Position numbers and translations under genes: made by a program
NCBI GenBank assembly: GCA_031393505.1
Contig: JANMVX010000210.1
Span: 1 to 21,910, forward strand
Length of the DNA stretch: 21,910 nt
Source of the DNA: JANYHF01 sp031393505
Lineage (GTDB): Bacteria > Pseudomonadota > Alphaproteobacteria > Rhizobiales > Hyphomicrobiaceae
Direction of reading: 5' to 3'
In this document: positions 1-6,986 of the stretch, piece after piece
How positions within the stretch are numbered: the first letter of the stretch is position 1
How the letters are laid out: each line of letters opens with the position of its first letter
The notes under the pieces: generated by a model
Databases searched by the model: none
What the model saw: only the letters and a program-made list of their open reading frames with translations
Told to the model about the DNA's origin: nothing

Positions 1-7
1 CGGATCC

Positions 8-1288
8 ATGACCTCAGCTCAGCCCCATACCGCCTCGTACTACGCCGCAACGGCCAACGACCCTACGCGCTATCCGGCCCTCGGCGGCGACGTGGCGGCG
101 GACGTCTGCGTCATCGGCGGCGGCTATTCGGGCCTGTCGACCGCGATCTTTCTGGCCGACCGGGGCGCCAAAGTGGTGCTGCTGGAGGCCAACCGCGTCG
201 GCTGGGGCGCCTCGGGGCGGAACGGCGGGCAGGTCCTGGGCGGCATTCCGGGCGAGGCGCGGATCGCCGGTCAGCTGGGCGAAACGGGGCGCGCCCTGAT
301 CAACGACCTCTGGTATCGCGGCCACGACATCATTGAGGAGCGCATCAAGCGCTTCGCCATCGCCTGCGACCACAAGCGCGGCACACTGGAGGTGGCTGTC
401 AAGCCGCGCCACATGGAAGACTTGAAAATCTTCGCCGAACAGTTCGCGCGTGACCATCCCGATCATCAACTCCGTCTGCTGAGCCCATCGGAGGTGCGTG
501 ACGCGCTCGGCACGGACGCTTATTGCGGCGGACTGATCGACGGCCGCAATGCGCACTGCCATCCGCTCAATCTGGCGCTGGGCGAGGCGCGCGGGGCGGC
601 GTCGCTCGGCGTCGTGATCCATGAGGACACGCCGGTGACGGCGATCCGCCATGGCGCGCGTCCCGTGGTCGAAACCGCGCGGGGCCGCGTCACCTGCACC
701 CAGGTGGTGCTGGCCGGCAACGCCTATCACCGGCTGGAGCGGCCAAAACTCTCCGGCCTACTGTTTCCGGCCGGCACCTACATCGTCGTCACCGAGCCGC
801 TGCCCGAGGCGGTGGCGACGCACCTGAACCGGCATGATTGGGGCGTCTGCGACAGCCGGGTGGTGCTCGACTACTACCGCCTCACCGCCGACCGCCGCCT
901 GCTGTTCGGCGGCCTGTGCAACTATTCCAACCGCGCTCCCGCCGACATCGCCGCAGCGCTCCGCCCGCGCATATTGGAACTCTGGCCGGAGCTGGCCGCC
1001 ACCCGCATCGCCTACCAATGGGGCGGCGAGATCGGCATCGTGCTCAGCCGCGTTCCCCTGATTGGCAGGAGCGCGCCCAACGTATTCTATCTGCAGGGCT
1101 ATTCCGGCCACGGCGTGAACGTGACGCATCTGGCCAGCCAGATCGTCGCCGACGCCATGGACGGCCGCAGCGAGCGGCTGGAGCTGTTTGGACGGGTCCG
1201 GCAATACAGGATGCCGCTGGGCCAATGGGCGGGCAACCAACTGCTGGCGCTGGGGATGGCGTATTACCGGATGAAGGACGCGCTGTGA
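8..1288 (+). CDS. FAD-dependent oxidoreductase, gamma-glutamylputrescine oxidase (PuuB)-like
   Basis: Flavoprotein of the D-amino-acid-oxidase (DAO) fold that would oxidise a C-N bond of an amine or amino acid. The N-terminal Rossmann motif is visible as VIGGGYSGLSTAIFLADRG (about residues 35-53), followed by the acidic end of strand beta-2 (LLEA) and the GASGRNGGQ segment typical of PuuB and relatives. Near the C-terminus QGYSGHGVNVTHLA is the second conserved FAD-contact segment of this family. The length of 426 aa equals that of E. coli PuuB. It starts 7 bases into the window, so its promoter and operon partners are not visible; the next 590 bp hold no gene. The substrate could be gamma-glutamylputrescine, but glycine, sarcosine or another amine is possible because many close paralogues of unknown specificity exist. 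Family assignment is secure and substrate is not. Confidence 0.9.
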   Translation: MTSAQPHTASYYAATANDPTRYPALGGDVAADVCVIGGGYSGLSTAIFLADRGAKVVLLEANRVGWGASGRNGGQVLGGIPGEARIAGQLGETGRALINDLWYRGHDIIEERIKRFAIACDHKRGTLEVAVKPRHMEDLKIFAEQFARDHPDHQLRLLSPSEVRDALGTDAYCGGLIDGRNAHCHPLNLALGEARGAASLGVVIHEDTPVTAIRHGARPVVETARGRVTCTQVVLAGNAYHRLERPKLSGLLFPAGTYIVVTEPLPEAVATHLNRHDWGVCDSRVVLDYYRLTADRRLLFGGLCNYSNRAPADIAAALRPRILELWPELAATRIAYQWGGEIGIVLSRVPLIGRSAPNVFYLQGYSGHGVNVTHLASQIVADAMDGRSERLELFGRVRQYRMPLGQWAGNQLLALGMAYYRMKDAL

Positions 1289-1311
1289 GGTGGGGGGCGG
1301 GCTGGGGGGTA

Positions 1312-1431
1312 ATACCAACCTTCATTGATGATGACCCGTGATCTTCGACTCGCGAGCGCCTTTTCGCGCGCAGCGACCGTCGGAGATGACGGAACAGGGC
1401 GGCATCGGTCATCATCAATGAAGGTTGGTAT
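1312..1431. repeat. MITE-like element with perfect 25-bp terminal inverted repeats
   Basis: The 25 bases at 1312-1336 (beginning ATACCAACCTTCATTG) are the exact reverse complement of 1407-1431. The 70-bp interior has no reading frame worth calling. Total length of 120 bp with long perfect ends and no transposase fits a miniature inverted-repeat transposable element. A clear target-site duplication was not identified at either end. It lies 24 bp after the stop of the PuuB-like gene, so it could also act as a strong hairpin at that transcript's 3' end. Confidence 0.7.
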
Positions 1432-1496
1432 AAGAGCCTTTCCGTGAGGATGGAATCGCGGCGAAGAGGAACAGGTTGATGGGCAGGTTATCAATG

Positions 1497-1601
1497 CAAC
1501 CCCTCACCCCGCCCTCTCGACGGGAGAGGACGCGCAAACGGCCTCGGTGGTGAATCTAGCGTCCCTTCTCCCGTTGGGGAGAAGGACAGGATGAGGGGTT
1601 G
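1497..1601. repeat. Intergenic palindromic repeat with CAACCCCTCA ends
   Basis: The ten bases CAACCCCTCA at 1497-1506 are exactly complementary to TGAGGGGTTG at 1592-1601. Inside are two smaller hairpins: CCTCTC/GAGAGG near 1515-1530, and CCTTCTCCC/GGGGAGAAGG near 1563-1585. The CCTCTCCC/GGGAGAGG style resembles the larger duplicated block at 18711-19181, so both probably belong to one repeat superfamily of non-coding DNA. Confidence 0.55.
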
Positions 1602-1789
1602 AGCCTGGACCGCACTCGATCCGCCCAAGTCTCAAATGCTCTAGTTCAGCCGGAAACTCACGCCAGCCCGGACCACCGTGTCGTGCTGGGGATCGGTGAC
1701 CCACACCGGCAATCATTGCCGGCGGCGCGCCGAGGTAATAAAAGAAACTCGAATTGCGCGGGCCAAATGGCCAGGATTTTGCCTCACCG

Positions 1790-1870
1790 CTACCCCCGCT
1801 CCTTACTCCGGACTGGCGGGCTCGCCGGCGTAAGCGTCACCGTCGGATTGATCCGTGCTCGCACTAGCGC
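1790..1870 (-). pseudogene. C-terminal remnant of a cytochrome P450
   Basis: Read on the minus strand, 1858 to 1790 encodes ARINPTVTLTPASPPV then a few residues and a TAG stop. The intact P450 at 4167-5531 ends in ARINPTVTLTPASLPF plus a short tail, so 13 residues in a row are identical and both stop within one or two codons of each other. Most nucleotide differences fall at third codon positions, as expected of a diverged coding paralogue rather than a recent copy. Homology fades just before the stop codon of the LuxR gene at 1881. Nothing of the heme-binding region or the rest of a P450 remains. It is a gene stub that cannot encode a working protein, probably left by a deletion that fused the end of the LuxR gene region to the tail of a second P450. 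Confidence 0.75.
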
Positions 1871-1880
1871 TCAACACCCG

Positions 1881-3044
1881 TCACATTTGACCCGAAATAT
1901 GCACCGGAAACGTCAGTGAGCTGATCAACAGCGCCAACTCGGCTTGCCGGCTGGTGCCGGTTTTGGCGAAAATGCGCACGAGATGGGTCTTGACCGTGCT
2001 TTCCGCGATGGCCAGCGCACTGGCGGCTTTGCCCAGGGTGCGCCCCGCGGCTACCGCCACCAGGACGCGCGCTTCGGCGGGCGTCAGGTTGTAAAGCGCA
2101 ATCAGCGCTTCGGTCGGGATCGACGGCTCCGCACTGGCCGGCGCGACAAATACAGCGGCGACGGCGCCGGGCGCCCAGCGACGGCGCACATCTCCCTGAC
2201 GCAACGGCAGAACATGGACGACATGGGCCCGTCCTTGGCGGCTCGGCGCCGGTACGCCGATGCCAGCCCGGCCGAGGGCCGTCTCGCTCTGCCCGGCCAA
2301 CATGATGGCCTGGGTCAGCGCAACGCTGGCGGTGGGCAGGCCGGTCTTCAGCGCGCCGTGAACCAGCCGGATCGGATCGCTCTCGGCCAGGATTGCCTGT
2401 CCCGCGCGGTTGGCATGAACCAGCCGCGCTTCCTGATCGACCAGAAACACACCAGCGCTCAAGGCATCGAGCGCGGCCTCGAAACTGGCGGCGGCGATAG
2501 TCGCCACGTCCAGCATATTGCTGATCACGATGGCGCGGCGCAGATGCGGGGCGAGCAACCGGCCGAGCCGCATCTCGCGTTCGCTGAAGTGGCCCTGCGA
2601 TGCGTGCCGGCTGAAGCCAAAATTGGCCAGCCGGCGCTCGTCGCGGATCAGGAACAGCTCCATCACGTCGACAATACCCTGCGGCGCGAACCAGTTGAGG
2701 TTGGCGGCGTTGGTGTTCCAATGCTCCGCGGTCAGTTCGCGCGAGCTGAGCGCCGGCTCGTCCAGGTCGCGCATCGGATCGTTGAGAACGGGCGCCCAAA
2801 GCTCGACCATGTGCGGCGCAAGAGCCGGCTGCTGCGCCAGCCAATAGGCCGGCACCCTGGTGGATTTGACCAGCAGAAATCGCCCGCTTGGCAGCTCATT
2901 GAGCGACAGTTGCCCGCTGAAGCAGTTGAGGCCAAGCCGGATCGCCTCCAGCGTCGCCTCCCAGCGGTCCGGGTCAATGGCGCAATCGTAGATCGCGCCG
3001 ATCAGGTCGGACAGGGCCTCTGGCTCAATCGGAGCGGTTGCCAT
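1881..3044 (-). CDS. LuxR-family transcriptional regulator with PAS-like sensor domain
   Basis: Predicted cytoplasmic transcription factor of 387 aa. The C-terminal 65 residues form a LuxR/FixJ-type helix-turn-helix: LTPAEARVLVAVAAGRT followed by STVKTHLVRIFAKTGTSRQ, the recognition-helix signature. A PAS-like region lies around residues 165-260 (ALSAGVFLVDQEARLVHANRAG), and an alpha-helical N-terminal region precedes it. The ATG at 3044 has AGGGAC about 5-10 bases upstream. There is no receiver domain, so it probably senses a ligand or redox state directly. It is the last gene of a minus-strand run, and its stop is followed after about 10 bases by the P450 remnant, which suggests it once sat next to, and may have controlled, that P450. 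Its ligand and targets cannot be read from the sequence. Confidence 0.88.
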   Translation of the reverse strand: MATAPIEPEALSDLIGAIYDCAIDPDRWEATLEAIRLGLNCFSGQLSLNELPSGRFLLVKSTRVPAYWLAQQPALAPHMVELWAPVLNDPMRDLDEPALSSRELTAEHWNTNAANLNWFAPQGIVDVMELFLIRDERRLANFGFSRHASQGHFSEREMRLGRLLAPHLRRAIVISNMLDVATIAAASFEAALDALSAGVFLVDQEARLVHANRAGQAILAESDPIRLVHGALKTGLPTASVALTQAIMLAGQSETALGRAGIGVPAPSRQGRAHVVHVLPLRQGDVRRRWAPGAVAAVFVAPASAEPSIPTEALIALYNLTPAEARVLVAVAAGRTLGKAASALAIAESTVKTHLVRIFAKTGTSRQAELALLISSLTFPVHISGQM

Positions 3045-3195
3045 GGGAAGTCCCTGAAGGGCGGTGCTGATCCGTCTGTACCATGCCGGAATCGGCAGGG
3101 TCGACGGAAATATTACCCTCTGTTAACCAAACGGTAGACGACAGGGGGGCCGCAGTGGCGCTGGTCTCTGATCCGGAACGGCGGCCCCGCAGCCG

Positions 3196-3804
3196 TCAAA
3201 GTCGCTTGAGGCGCTTCGCAAGCAGCGCAGCCATCGGTGCCGAGTCGGACTCCACAAAGCCTTGGCGGGATGCGTCGTTCCATTGCACGCGATCACTATC
3301 GGCGAACGTGAGGTCATAGCCGGCGTTGTCGGCGAGCAGGCGCAGCCAGAAGCGCTGGGTACGGCCGTTGCCGTCGATGAACGGGTGCGCGGCATTGATT
3401 TCGTTGACTATGCGCGCCGCGGCTTCGGCGTGGTCGTCGCGCGTTGCCCCGACCAGATAGCCTAAGTGTTTCAAGTCGGCGAATTGTCGATCCATCCAGG
3501 CCGCTATGTATTCGGGCTTGGCGAATGGAAGTGGACCGCGCCCAGTCGTGTATGGGCGCTCTTTTCCGGCCCAGGAGTAGAGATCCTGGAACAGATGCCG
3601 GTGGATGGCCTTGAAGCCGGCATAGGTGCGGAAGTGAGCACGAGGTGGCAGGCCTTCGCTCGCGCGCCGATCGGTCAGGGCACGCTCGGTCAGCTCAAGT
3701 AGTGCGCTGTCCCTGATATCGAACTTGTTTACATAGACATCCGTGTTTCCATAAACAACACGACGAAAGGCGGCCCGTTCGTTCGCGGATCGCAGATAGT
3801 TCAT
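3196..3804 (-). CDS. fic: Fic/DOC family protein, adenylyltransferase toxin
   Basis: Class I Fic protein of 202 aa. The diagnostic motif HPFIDGNGRTQR (residues 140-151) has every core residue, with His140 as catalytic base, Asp144 for Mg and the GNGR anion-binding loop, so it should be active in transferring AMP from ATP to a target hydroxyl. The upstream flap segment, ERPYTTGRGPLPFAKPEYI (about residues 82-100), is also typical. Its ATG overlaps the stop of the antitoxin gene upstream (ATGA, 3801-3804), the classic arrangement for translational coupling. Small class I Fic toxins of this kind modify DNA gyrase or topoisomerase IV in Bartonella VbhT and Pseudomonas FicT; whether this one does is inferred. 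No type IV secretion BID domain is present, so it is an intracellular toxin-antitoxin protein rather than an effector. Confidence 0.93.
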   Translation of the reverse strand: MNYLRSANERAAFRRVVYGNTDVYVNKFDIRDSALLELTERALTDRRASEGLPPRAHFRTYAGFKAIHRHLFQDLYSWAGKERPYTTGRGPLPFAKPEYIAAWMDRQFADLKHLGYLVGATRDDHAEAAARIVNEINAAHPFIDGNGRTQRFWLRLLADNAGYDLTFADSDRVQWNDASRQGFVESDSAPMAALLAKRLKRL

Positions 3805-4034
3805 GCTGTTATTGTTATCTGGTCTCTGCGAGCGATGAAGTAAGCCTTCAAGCGTTTGATTTGCTGCTTGATGTCCACGCCAGCAGCGTCCATCTCGGCA
3901 ATCATTCGATCAACTGCAGGATCGCGGGCAAGGCCTTCGATGTCGGCGTCAACTTGCGCCTGTTGTGCACGCCAAGCGGCGTCGCTCGGGCTCTTGGAGT
4001 ACAGCCTGCCCAACGGCTTCGGTGTGTCCGCCAT
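3801..4034 (-). CDS. VbhA-like antitoxin of the Fic toxin
   Basis: Small 77-aa protein directly upstream of fic and overlapping it by four bases. The ATG at 4034 is preceded by GGAAAAAGGATC about 10 bases upstream, a good ribosome site. A longer frame opens at 4151, but its extra 39 residues would be encoded by the palindromic repeat at 4052-4146, so the internal start is preferred. Class I Fic antitoxins block the active site with a helix carrying (S/T)xxxE(G/N). Here the matching segment is DADIEG (residues 29-34): the inhibitory Glu33 and Gly34 are kept, but Asp replaces Ser/Thr. The C-terminal half (RMIAEMDAAGVDIKQQIKR) is predicted helical. The call depends on position plus the EG motif. 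Overall similarity to VbhA is modest. Confidence 0.78.
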   Translation of the reverse strand: MADTPKPLGRLYSKSPSDAAWRAQQAQVDADIEGLARDPAVDRMIAEMDAAGVDIKQQIKRLKAYFIARRDQITITA

Positions 4035-4051
4035 AGGCCTGATCCTTTTTC

Positions 4052-4146
4052 CGTAGGTTGGGTCAAGCACTTGCGCGACCCAACATCTCACCGCTTGCTC
4101 CACCCGGCGTCGTTGGGTCGCGCTGAAACGCTTGACCCGACCTACG
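4052..4146. repeat. Nested palindromic repeat (CGTAGGTTGGGTCAAGC type)
   Basis: Outer arms at 4052-4068 and 4130-4146 are complementary at 16 of 17 positions. Inner arms at 4073-4084 (GCGCGACCCAAC) and 4112-4123 are perfectly complementary over 12 bp. A 27-base loop remains in the centre. The element ends 17 bp upstream of the antitoxin start and lies just past the 3' end of the P450 gene, so it sits between two same-strand genes. Repeats with GTAGGTTGGGT ends are common between genes of many proteobacteria (recalled from general knowledge). It may end the P450 transcript or lie in the 5' region of the fic operon. Confidence 0.75.
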
Positions 4147-4166
4147 TCCAAGTTACACCAGCACGC

Positions 4167-5531
4167 CTATGTTGTCCCCCGCTCCCTGATCCTAAACGGC
4201 AAACTCGCCGGGGTGAGCGTCACGGTCGGATTGATTCGCGCCGGCACCGGCCCAAGATACTCCGGCTCGAAGCGCCGGTACAGCATCGCCAGCGCCAGCC
4301 CGTTCTCCAGCTGCGAGAGCGCCCCGCCGATGCACGCCCGTTTCCCGCCGCCAAACGGCAAATAGCTGTATTTCGCCCGCGCTTTCGCTCGCTCGGGGGA
4401 AAAGCGTTCGGGGATGAATTTTTCCGGCTCTTCCCAGTATTTCTCCGAGTGGTGGGCGATGTAGGCGCACATCACCACCACGTCGCCGGGGTTCACCTTC
4501 ACGCCGCCGACCTCGTCCTCGACCACGCAGCGGCGGATCAGGCCCCAGATCGGGGGATAGAGCCGCATTGTCTCCTGGATCACCCAGCGAATATATGTGA
4601 GCTTTTCGGCCTGCTCCCAGGTCGGTTCGCCGTCGCCGCAGACTCTTTGCGCTTCCTCGCGCACTTTGGCGGCCACGTCCGGGTTCTGCGACAAGAGGTA
4701 GAGACACCAGGCCAAAGTCAGCGCCGTTGTTTCGGTACCGGCCCAGAGATATTGCTTCATCTCGTCGATCACCTGCTGGTGGTCGAACTCGGGGAAGGCG
4801 GGATCGGCCTCGGCCTGTTTCAGCATGGTCAGCAGGGTCTTGGTGCGCTGGTCGAGGTCCGCCGCGCCCACCACTTTGTCCGGAATCGCGCCCCACTCGT
4901 ACATGGCCTTGTGCGCCTTTTCGTCCGACACGTCGGCGTCGGCGCCCTCGTCCTGTTTGCGCGAGCGGATCGACTTGTGGTTGAGAACGTTCGTGTACGC
5001 CTTGACCATGCCGAACACGAAATGCGGGTTGAACGGCATCTCCCTATCGAACAATGCCTGGCAGACCATGTCGGCGGCCAGCGTCCAAGTTTCTTCGACC
5101 ATCTCGATGGTCTCGCCGCTCTTGGCCAGACCCGCCCAGCGGTCAGCCTTGGAGCGCAGCGATTTCAGCAGGTAGGGCAGGTACTCTTCGAACATGTTGG
5201 GGTGGAACGCGGCCTGCTGCGGCACGCGGATTTTCTGCCACAGCGCGCCGTCGATGGTGATCATGCTCTTGCCGAAAATCGGCGCCAGCCCGTCGAAGTA
5301 TTTGATGTAGTTGGCTTCTTTGGTGACCAGCACCTGTTTGAAGTGCTCGGGTTCGGCCAGGAACACCAGGCGCTCGTTGCCCATGTTGAAGGCGAGGGCC
5401 CCGCCGTATTTGTCCGACATCCGGAGCAAGGTTTGCATCGGATTGACGGGGTCTTTCAGCAGCGGCGTCAGCTTGTGCCAGATGCTGTCGGTCTCGCCCA
5501 GCGAGTAGGCGGGTTGAGCGTGTGCGGTCAT
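4167..5531 (-). CDS. Cytochrome P450 monooxygenase
   Basis: Soluble 454-aa P450 with all the hallmarks. The I-helix oxygen-activation motif is AGTETT (264-269). The K-helix ExxR is E320-T-M-R323. The heme-binding loop is FGGGKRACIG, with Cys400 as the axial thiolate ligand. There is no N-terminal membrane anchor, which suits a bacterial cytosolic enzyme. No ferredoxin or ferredoxin reductase gene lies nearby, so electrons must come from partners elsewhere. It is upstream of the fic module on the same strand, separated by a palindromic repeat. No convincing Shine-Dalgarno sequence precedes the ATG at 5531. The C-terminus is nearly repeated at 1790-1870, showing that a close paralogue once existed here. 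The substrate cannot be predicted from the sequence. Confidence 0.95.
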   Translation of the reverse strand: MTAHAQPAYSLGETDSIWHKLTPLLKDPVNPMQTLLRMSDKYGGALAFNMGNERLVFLAEPEHFKQVLVTKEANYIKYFDGLAPIFGKSMITIDGALWQKIRVPQQAAFHPNMFEEYLPYLLKSLRSKADRWAGLAKSGETIEMVEETWTLAADMVCQALFDREMPFNPHFVFGMVKAYTNVLNHKSIRSRKQDEGADADVSDEKAHKAMYEWGAIPDKVVGAADLDQRTKTLLTMLKQAEADPAFPEFDHQQVIDEMKQYLWAGTETTALTLAWCLYLLSQNPDVAAKVREEAQRVCGDGEPTWEQAEKLTYIRWVIQETMRLYPPIWGLIRRCVVEDEVGGVKVNPGDVVVMCAYIAHHSEKYWEEPEKFIPERFSPERAKARAKYSYLPFGGGKRACIGGALSQLENGLALAMLYRRFEPEYLGPVPARINPTVTLTPASLPFRIRERGTT

Positions 5532-5586
5532 GCACCGGAGGTAACACCCCGCTCAGCCTCAAGTCCAGGGCATCAGCCGCCGCAGG

Positions 5587-5674
5587 TTAAATCGGGGACA
5601 GTATACCTATTTCTACGATGGTCCAACCAAGTGTCAAAAAGTGCGTAGAAATAGGTATACTGTCCCCGATTTAA
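5587..5674. repeat. Perfect 30-bp inverted repeat with 28-bp loop
   Basis: Bases 5587-5616 (starting TTAAATCGGGGACAGTATAC) are the exact reverse complement of 5645-5674. The loop spans 5617-5644. The element fills most of the gap between the stop of the PurM-like gene (5692) and the start of the P450 gene (5531), both on the minus strand, so its hairpin would be transcribed with either gene. ATCGGGGACAGTATACC-type sequences recur between genes in many bacteria and are sometimes found with REP-associated (IS200-like) transposases. That link is from memory and no transposase is present here. AT-rich ends outside the GGGGACAG core are unlike the surrounding DNA. Confidence 0.75.
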
Positions 5675-5691
5675 TCCCAATTTAATCCGAT

Positions 5692-6798
5692 CTACCCCTG
5701 CAAAGCGCCCGAAAACCGCACCGGATCGCCGCCCGAGCGGGCCACCAGCGTGCCGATAGCGAACGGTTTTTCGCCCATGTCGCGCAGCACTTTCAGGGCC
5801 GAGATCATGCGCAGTTTATCGACCACCAGCACCATGCCGAGACCGCAATTGAAGGTCTGCAGCAGCTCCGGCTGGCCCATCGCGCCGGCCGCTTTCAGCC
5901 ACTGGAACAGCGGCGGCAGTCGCCAGCTGCCTAGATCGATACGGGCGGCGATCTGGGGCGGCAAGACCTGTCCCAGGCTGCCCAGCAGGCCGCCGTCGCC
6001 GATGGGAATGGCGCATTTCACCGCCTGAGTGTCGCGCAAAACGGCGCGCACCAGCTTGGCGTAGGCCCGCGTCGGCTGCATCAGGGCCTGGCCAAGTTGC
6101 AGGCCGGGAGCGAACGGCGCGGGATCGCGGTAGCCGAGCCCGACGCTGCTGACGATGCGGCGGATCTGGGCATAGCCGTGGGCATGCGCTCCGGCGCCGG
6201 CTAGCGCCAGCAGACCATCGCCTTCGCTGACATCAAAACGGGGCAGCAACGCCGGACGCTCGACCATGCCCGAGGCGAATCCGGCGAGATCATATTCGCC
6301 CTCTTCGAACACGCCCGGCAGTTCCGCCGCATGGCCGCCCGAGAGCGACACGCCGGAGATGCGGCAGCCCTCGACCATGCCCGACAGCAAGCGGTCGGCG
6401 ATGGCCGGATCGGCGCTGCCGCAGGCGTGGTAGTAATGGAACGACAGTGGTTCGCCGCCATGGGCCAACAAGGCGTTCGAGACATTGGCCACCAGATCGG
6501 CGCCGACGGCCTCGTGCAAACCGGTCGCGATGGCGATCTTCAGCTTGACGCCAAGGCTGCCGCTGGCAGTCACCAGCACCGGATCCTGATAGCCAGCCGC
6601 GCGCGGGTCGAACAGCGAAACGGACCCGGAAAAGCGCGGATCAGCGCCCGCCCGAGCCGTATGCTGGGCGTATTGGGCGGCGCGGCCGAACCCCGCCGAG
6701 GCTTGATCGGACGCCGCTCCAACAACTGCAAGCTGCACTGATGAACTGGGGCGCATGGGACGTGTGCTCACGACGGTTGGCCGCTCTGAAATACTCAA
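5692..6798 (-). CDS. PurM (AIR synthase)-like protein with altered motif residues
   Basis: The protein follows phosphoribosylformylglycinamidine cyclo-ligase (PurM) over its full length: PVLVTASGSLGVKLKIA, a DLVANVSNAL segment, a GGHAAELPG segment, EYDLAGF, and FNCGLGM near the end. However, residues that canonical PurM keeps are changed. SGTDGVGTKL has become TASGSLGVKL, VND has become SNA, GGETAEMPG has become GGHAAELPG, and SNGYS has become AHGYA. These lie in the ATP- and Mg-handling core, so ordinary AIR synthase activity is doubtful. The frame is intact for 368 codons without stops, which argues against a simple pseudogene. purN, the usual partner, is absent. The start is uncertain: TTG at 6798 gives the longest frame, and ATG at 6756 is equally plausible, neither with a clear ribosome site. 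It is divergent from the DUF2066 gene. Confidence 0.8.
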   Translation of the reverse strand: MSISERPTVVSTRPMRPSSSVQLAVVGAASDQASAGFGRAAQYAQHTARAGADPRFSGSVSLFDPRAAGYQDPVLVTASGSLGVKLKIAIATGLHEAVGADLVANVSNALLAHGGEPLSFHYYHACGSADPAIADRLLSGMVEGCRISGVSLSGGHAAELPGVFEEGEYDLAGFASGMVERPALLPRFDVSEGDGLLALAGAGAHAHGYAQIRRIVSSVGLGYRDPAPFAPGLQLGQALMQPTRAYAKLVRAVLRDTQAVKCAIPIGDGGLLGSLGQVLPPQIAARIDLGSWRLPPLFQWLKAAGAMGQPELLQTFNCGLGMVLVVDKLRMISALKVLRDMGEKPFAIGTLVARSGGDPVRFSGALQG

Positions 6799-6852
6799 TC
6801 ACTGGCTTTACCAGAGGGTTGTTAAAAAATTGATGATCTTTGCCGCCATCGG

Positions 6853-6878
6853 CCGCCCCGAAGTCGCCATCGGGGCGG
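6853..6878. other. GC-rich hairpin in a divergent promoter region
   Basis: CCGCCCCGA at 6853-6861 pairs perfectly with TCGGGGCGG at 6870-6878 across an 8-base loop. It sits between the divergent PurM-like (minus) and DUF2066 (plus) genes, so it could be part of either 5' untranslated region or an operator. There is no T-tract on either side, which makes a terminator unlikely. Confidence 0.35.
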
Positions 6879-6972
6879 ACTACAGCCAAAATTGTCGGTG
6901 CGCGGCTGGCGAGTTGCGCTTGACGGGGCGGTGGCGAAGCCGACAGGTGATTGGGGCGTTCGACGCTGAAAC

Positions 6973-6978
6973 GAGGGG
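6973..6978 (+). promoter_or_regulatory. Ribosome binding site deciding the DUF2066 gene start
   Basis: GAGGGG lies 8 bases upstream of the TTG at 6987. The alternative upstream TTG at 6951 has only an AGGTGA string almost touching it. The downstream start also puts the hydrophobic signal sequence right at the N-terminus, as expected. Confidence 0.5.
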
Positions 6979-6986
6979 CGACTGGT

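Noticed and set aside
1944..3137. Plus-strand open frame of 397 codons over the LuxR gene
   Set aside because: It lies antisense to a gene with an unmistakable LuxR helix-turn-helix; no domain was recognised in it.
3146..3188. GGGGCCGC/GCGGCCCC stem near the end of fic as a terminator
   Set aside because: Only 8 bp with a 27-base loop and no T-tract, and it ends 8 bp after the fic stop; expected by chance in GC-rich DNA.
3861..5648. Long plus-strand open frame of 595 codons antisense to the P450
   Set aside because: It is the mirror of a GC-rich gene with clear P450 motifs on the other strand; its translation is rich in His, Arg and Gly with no family resemblance.
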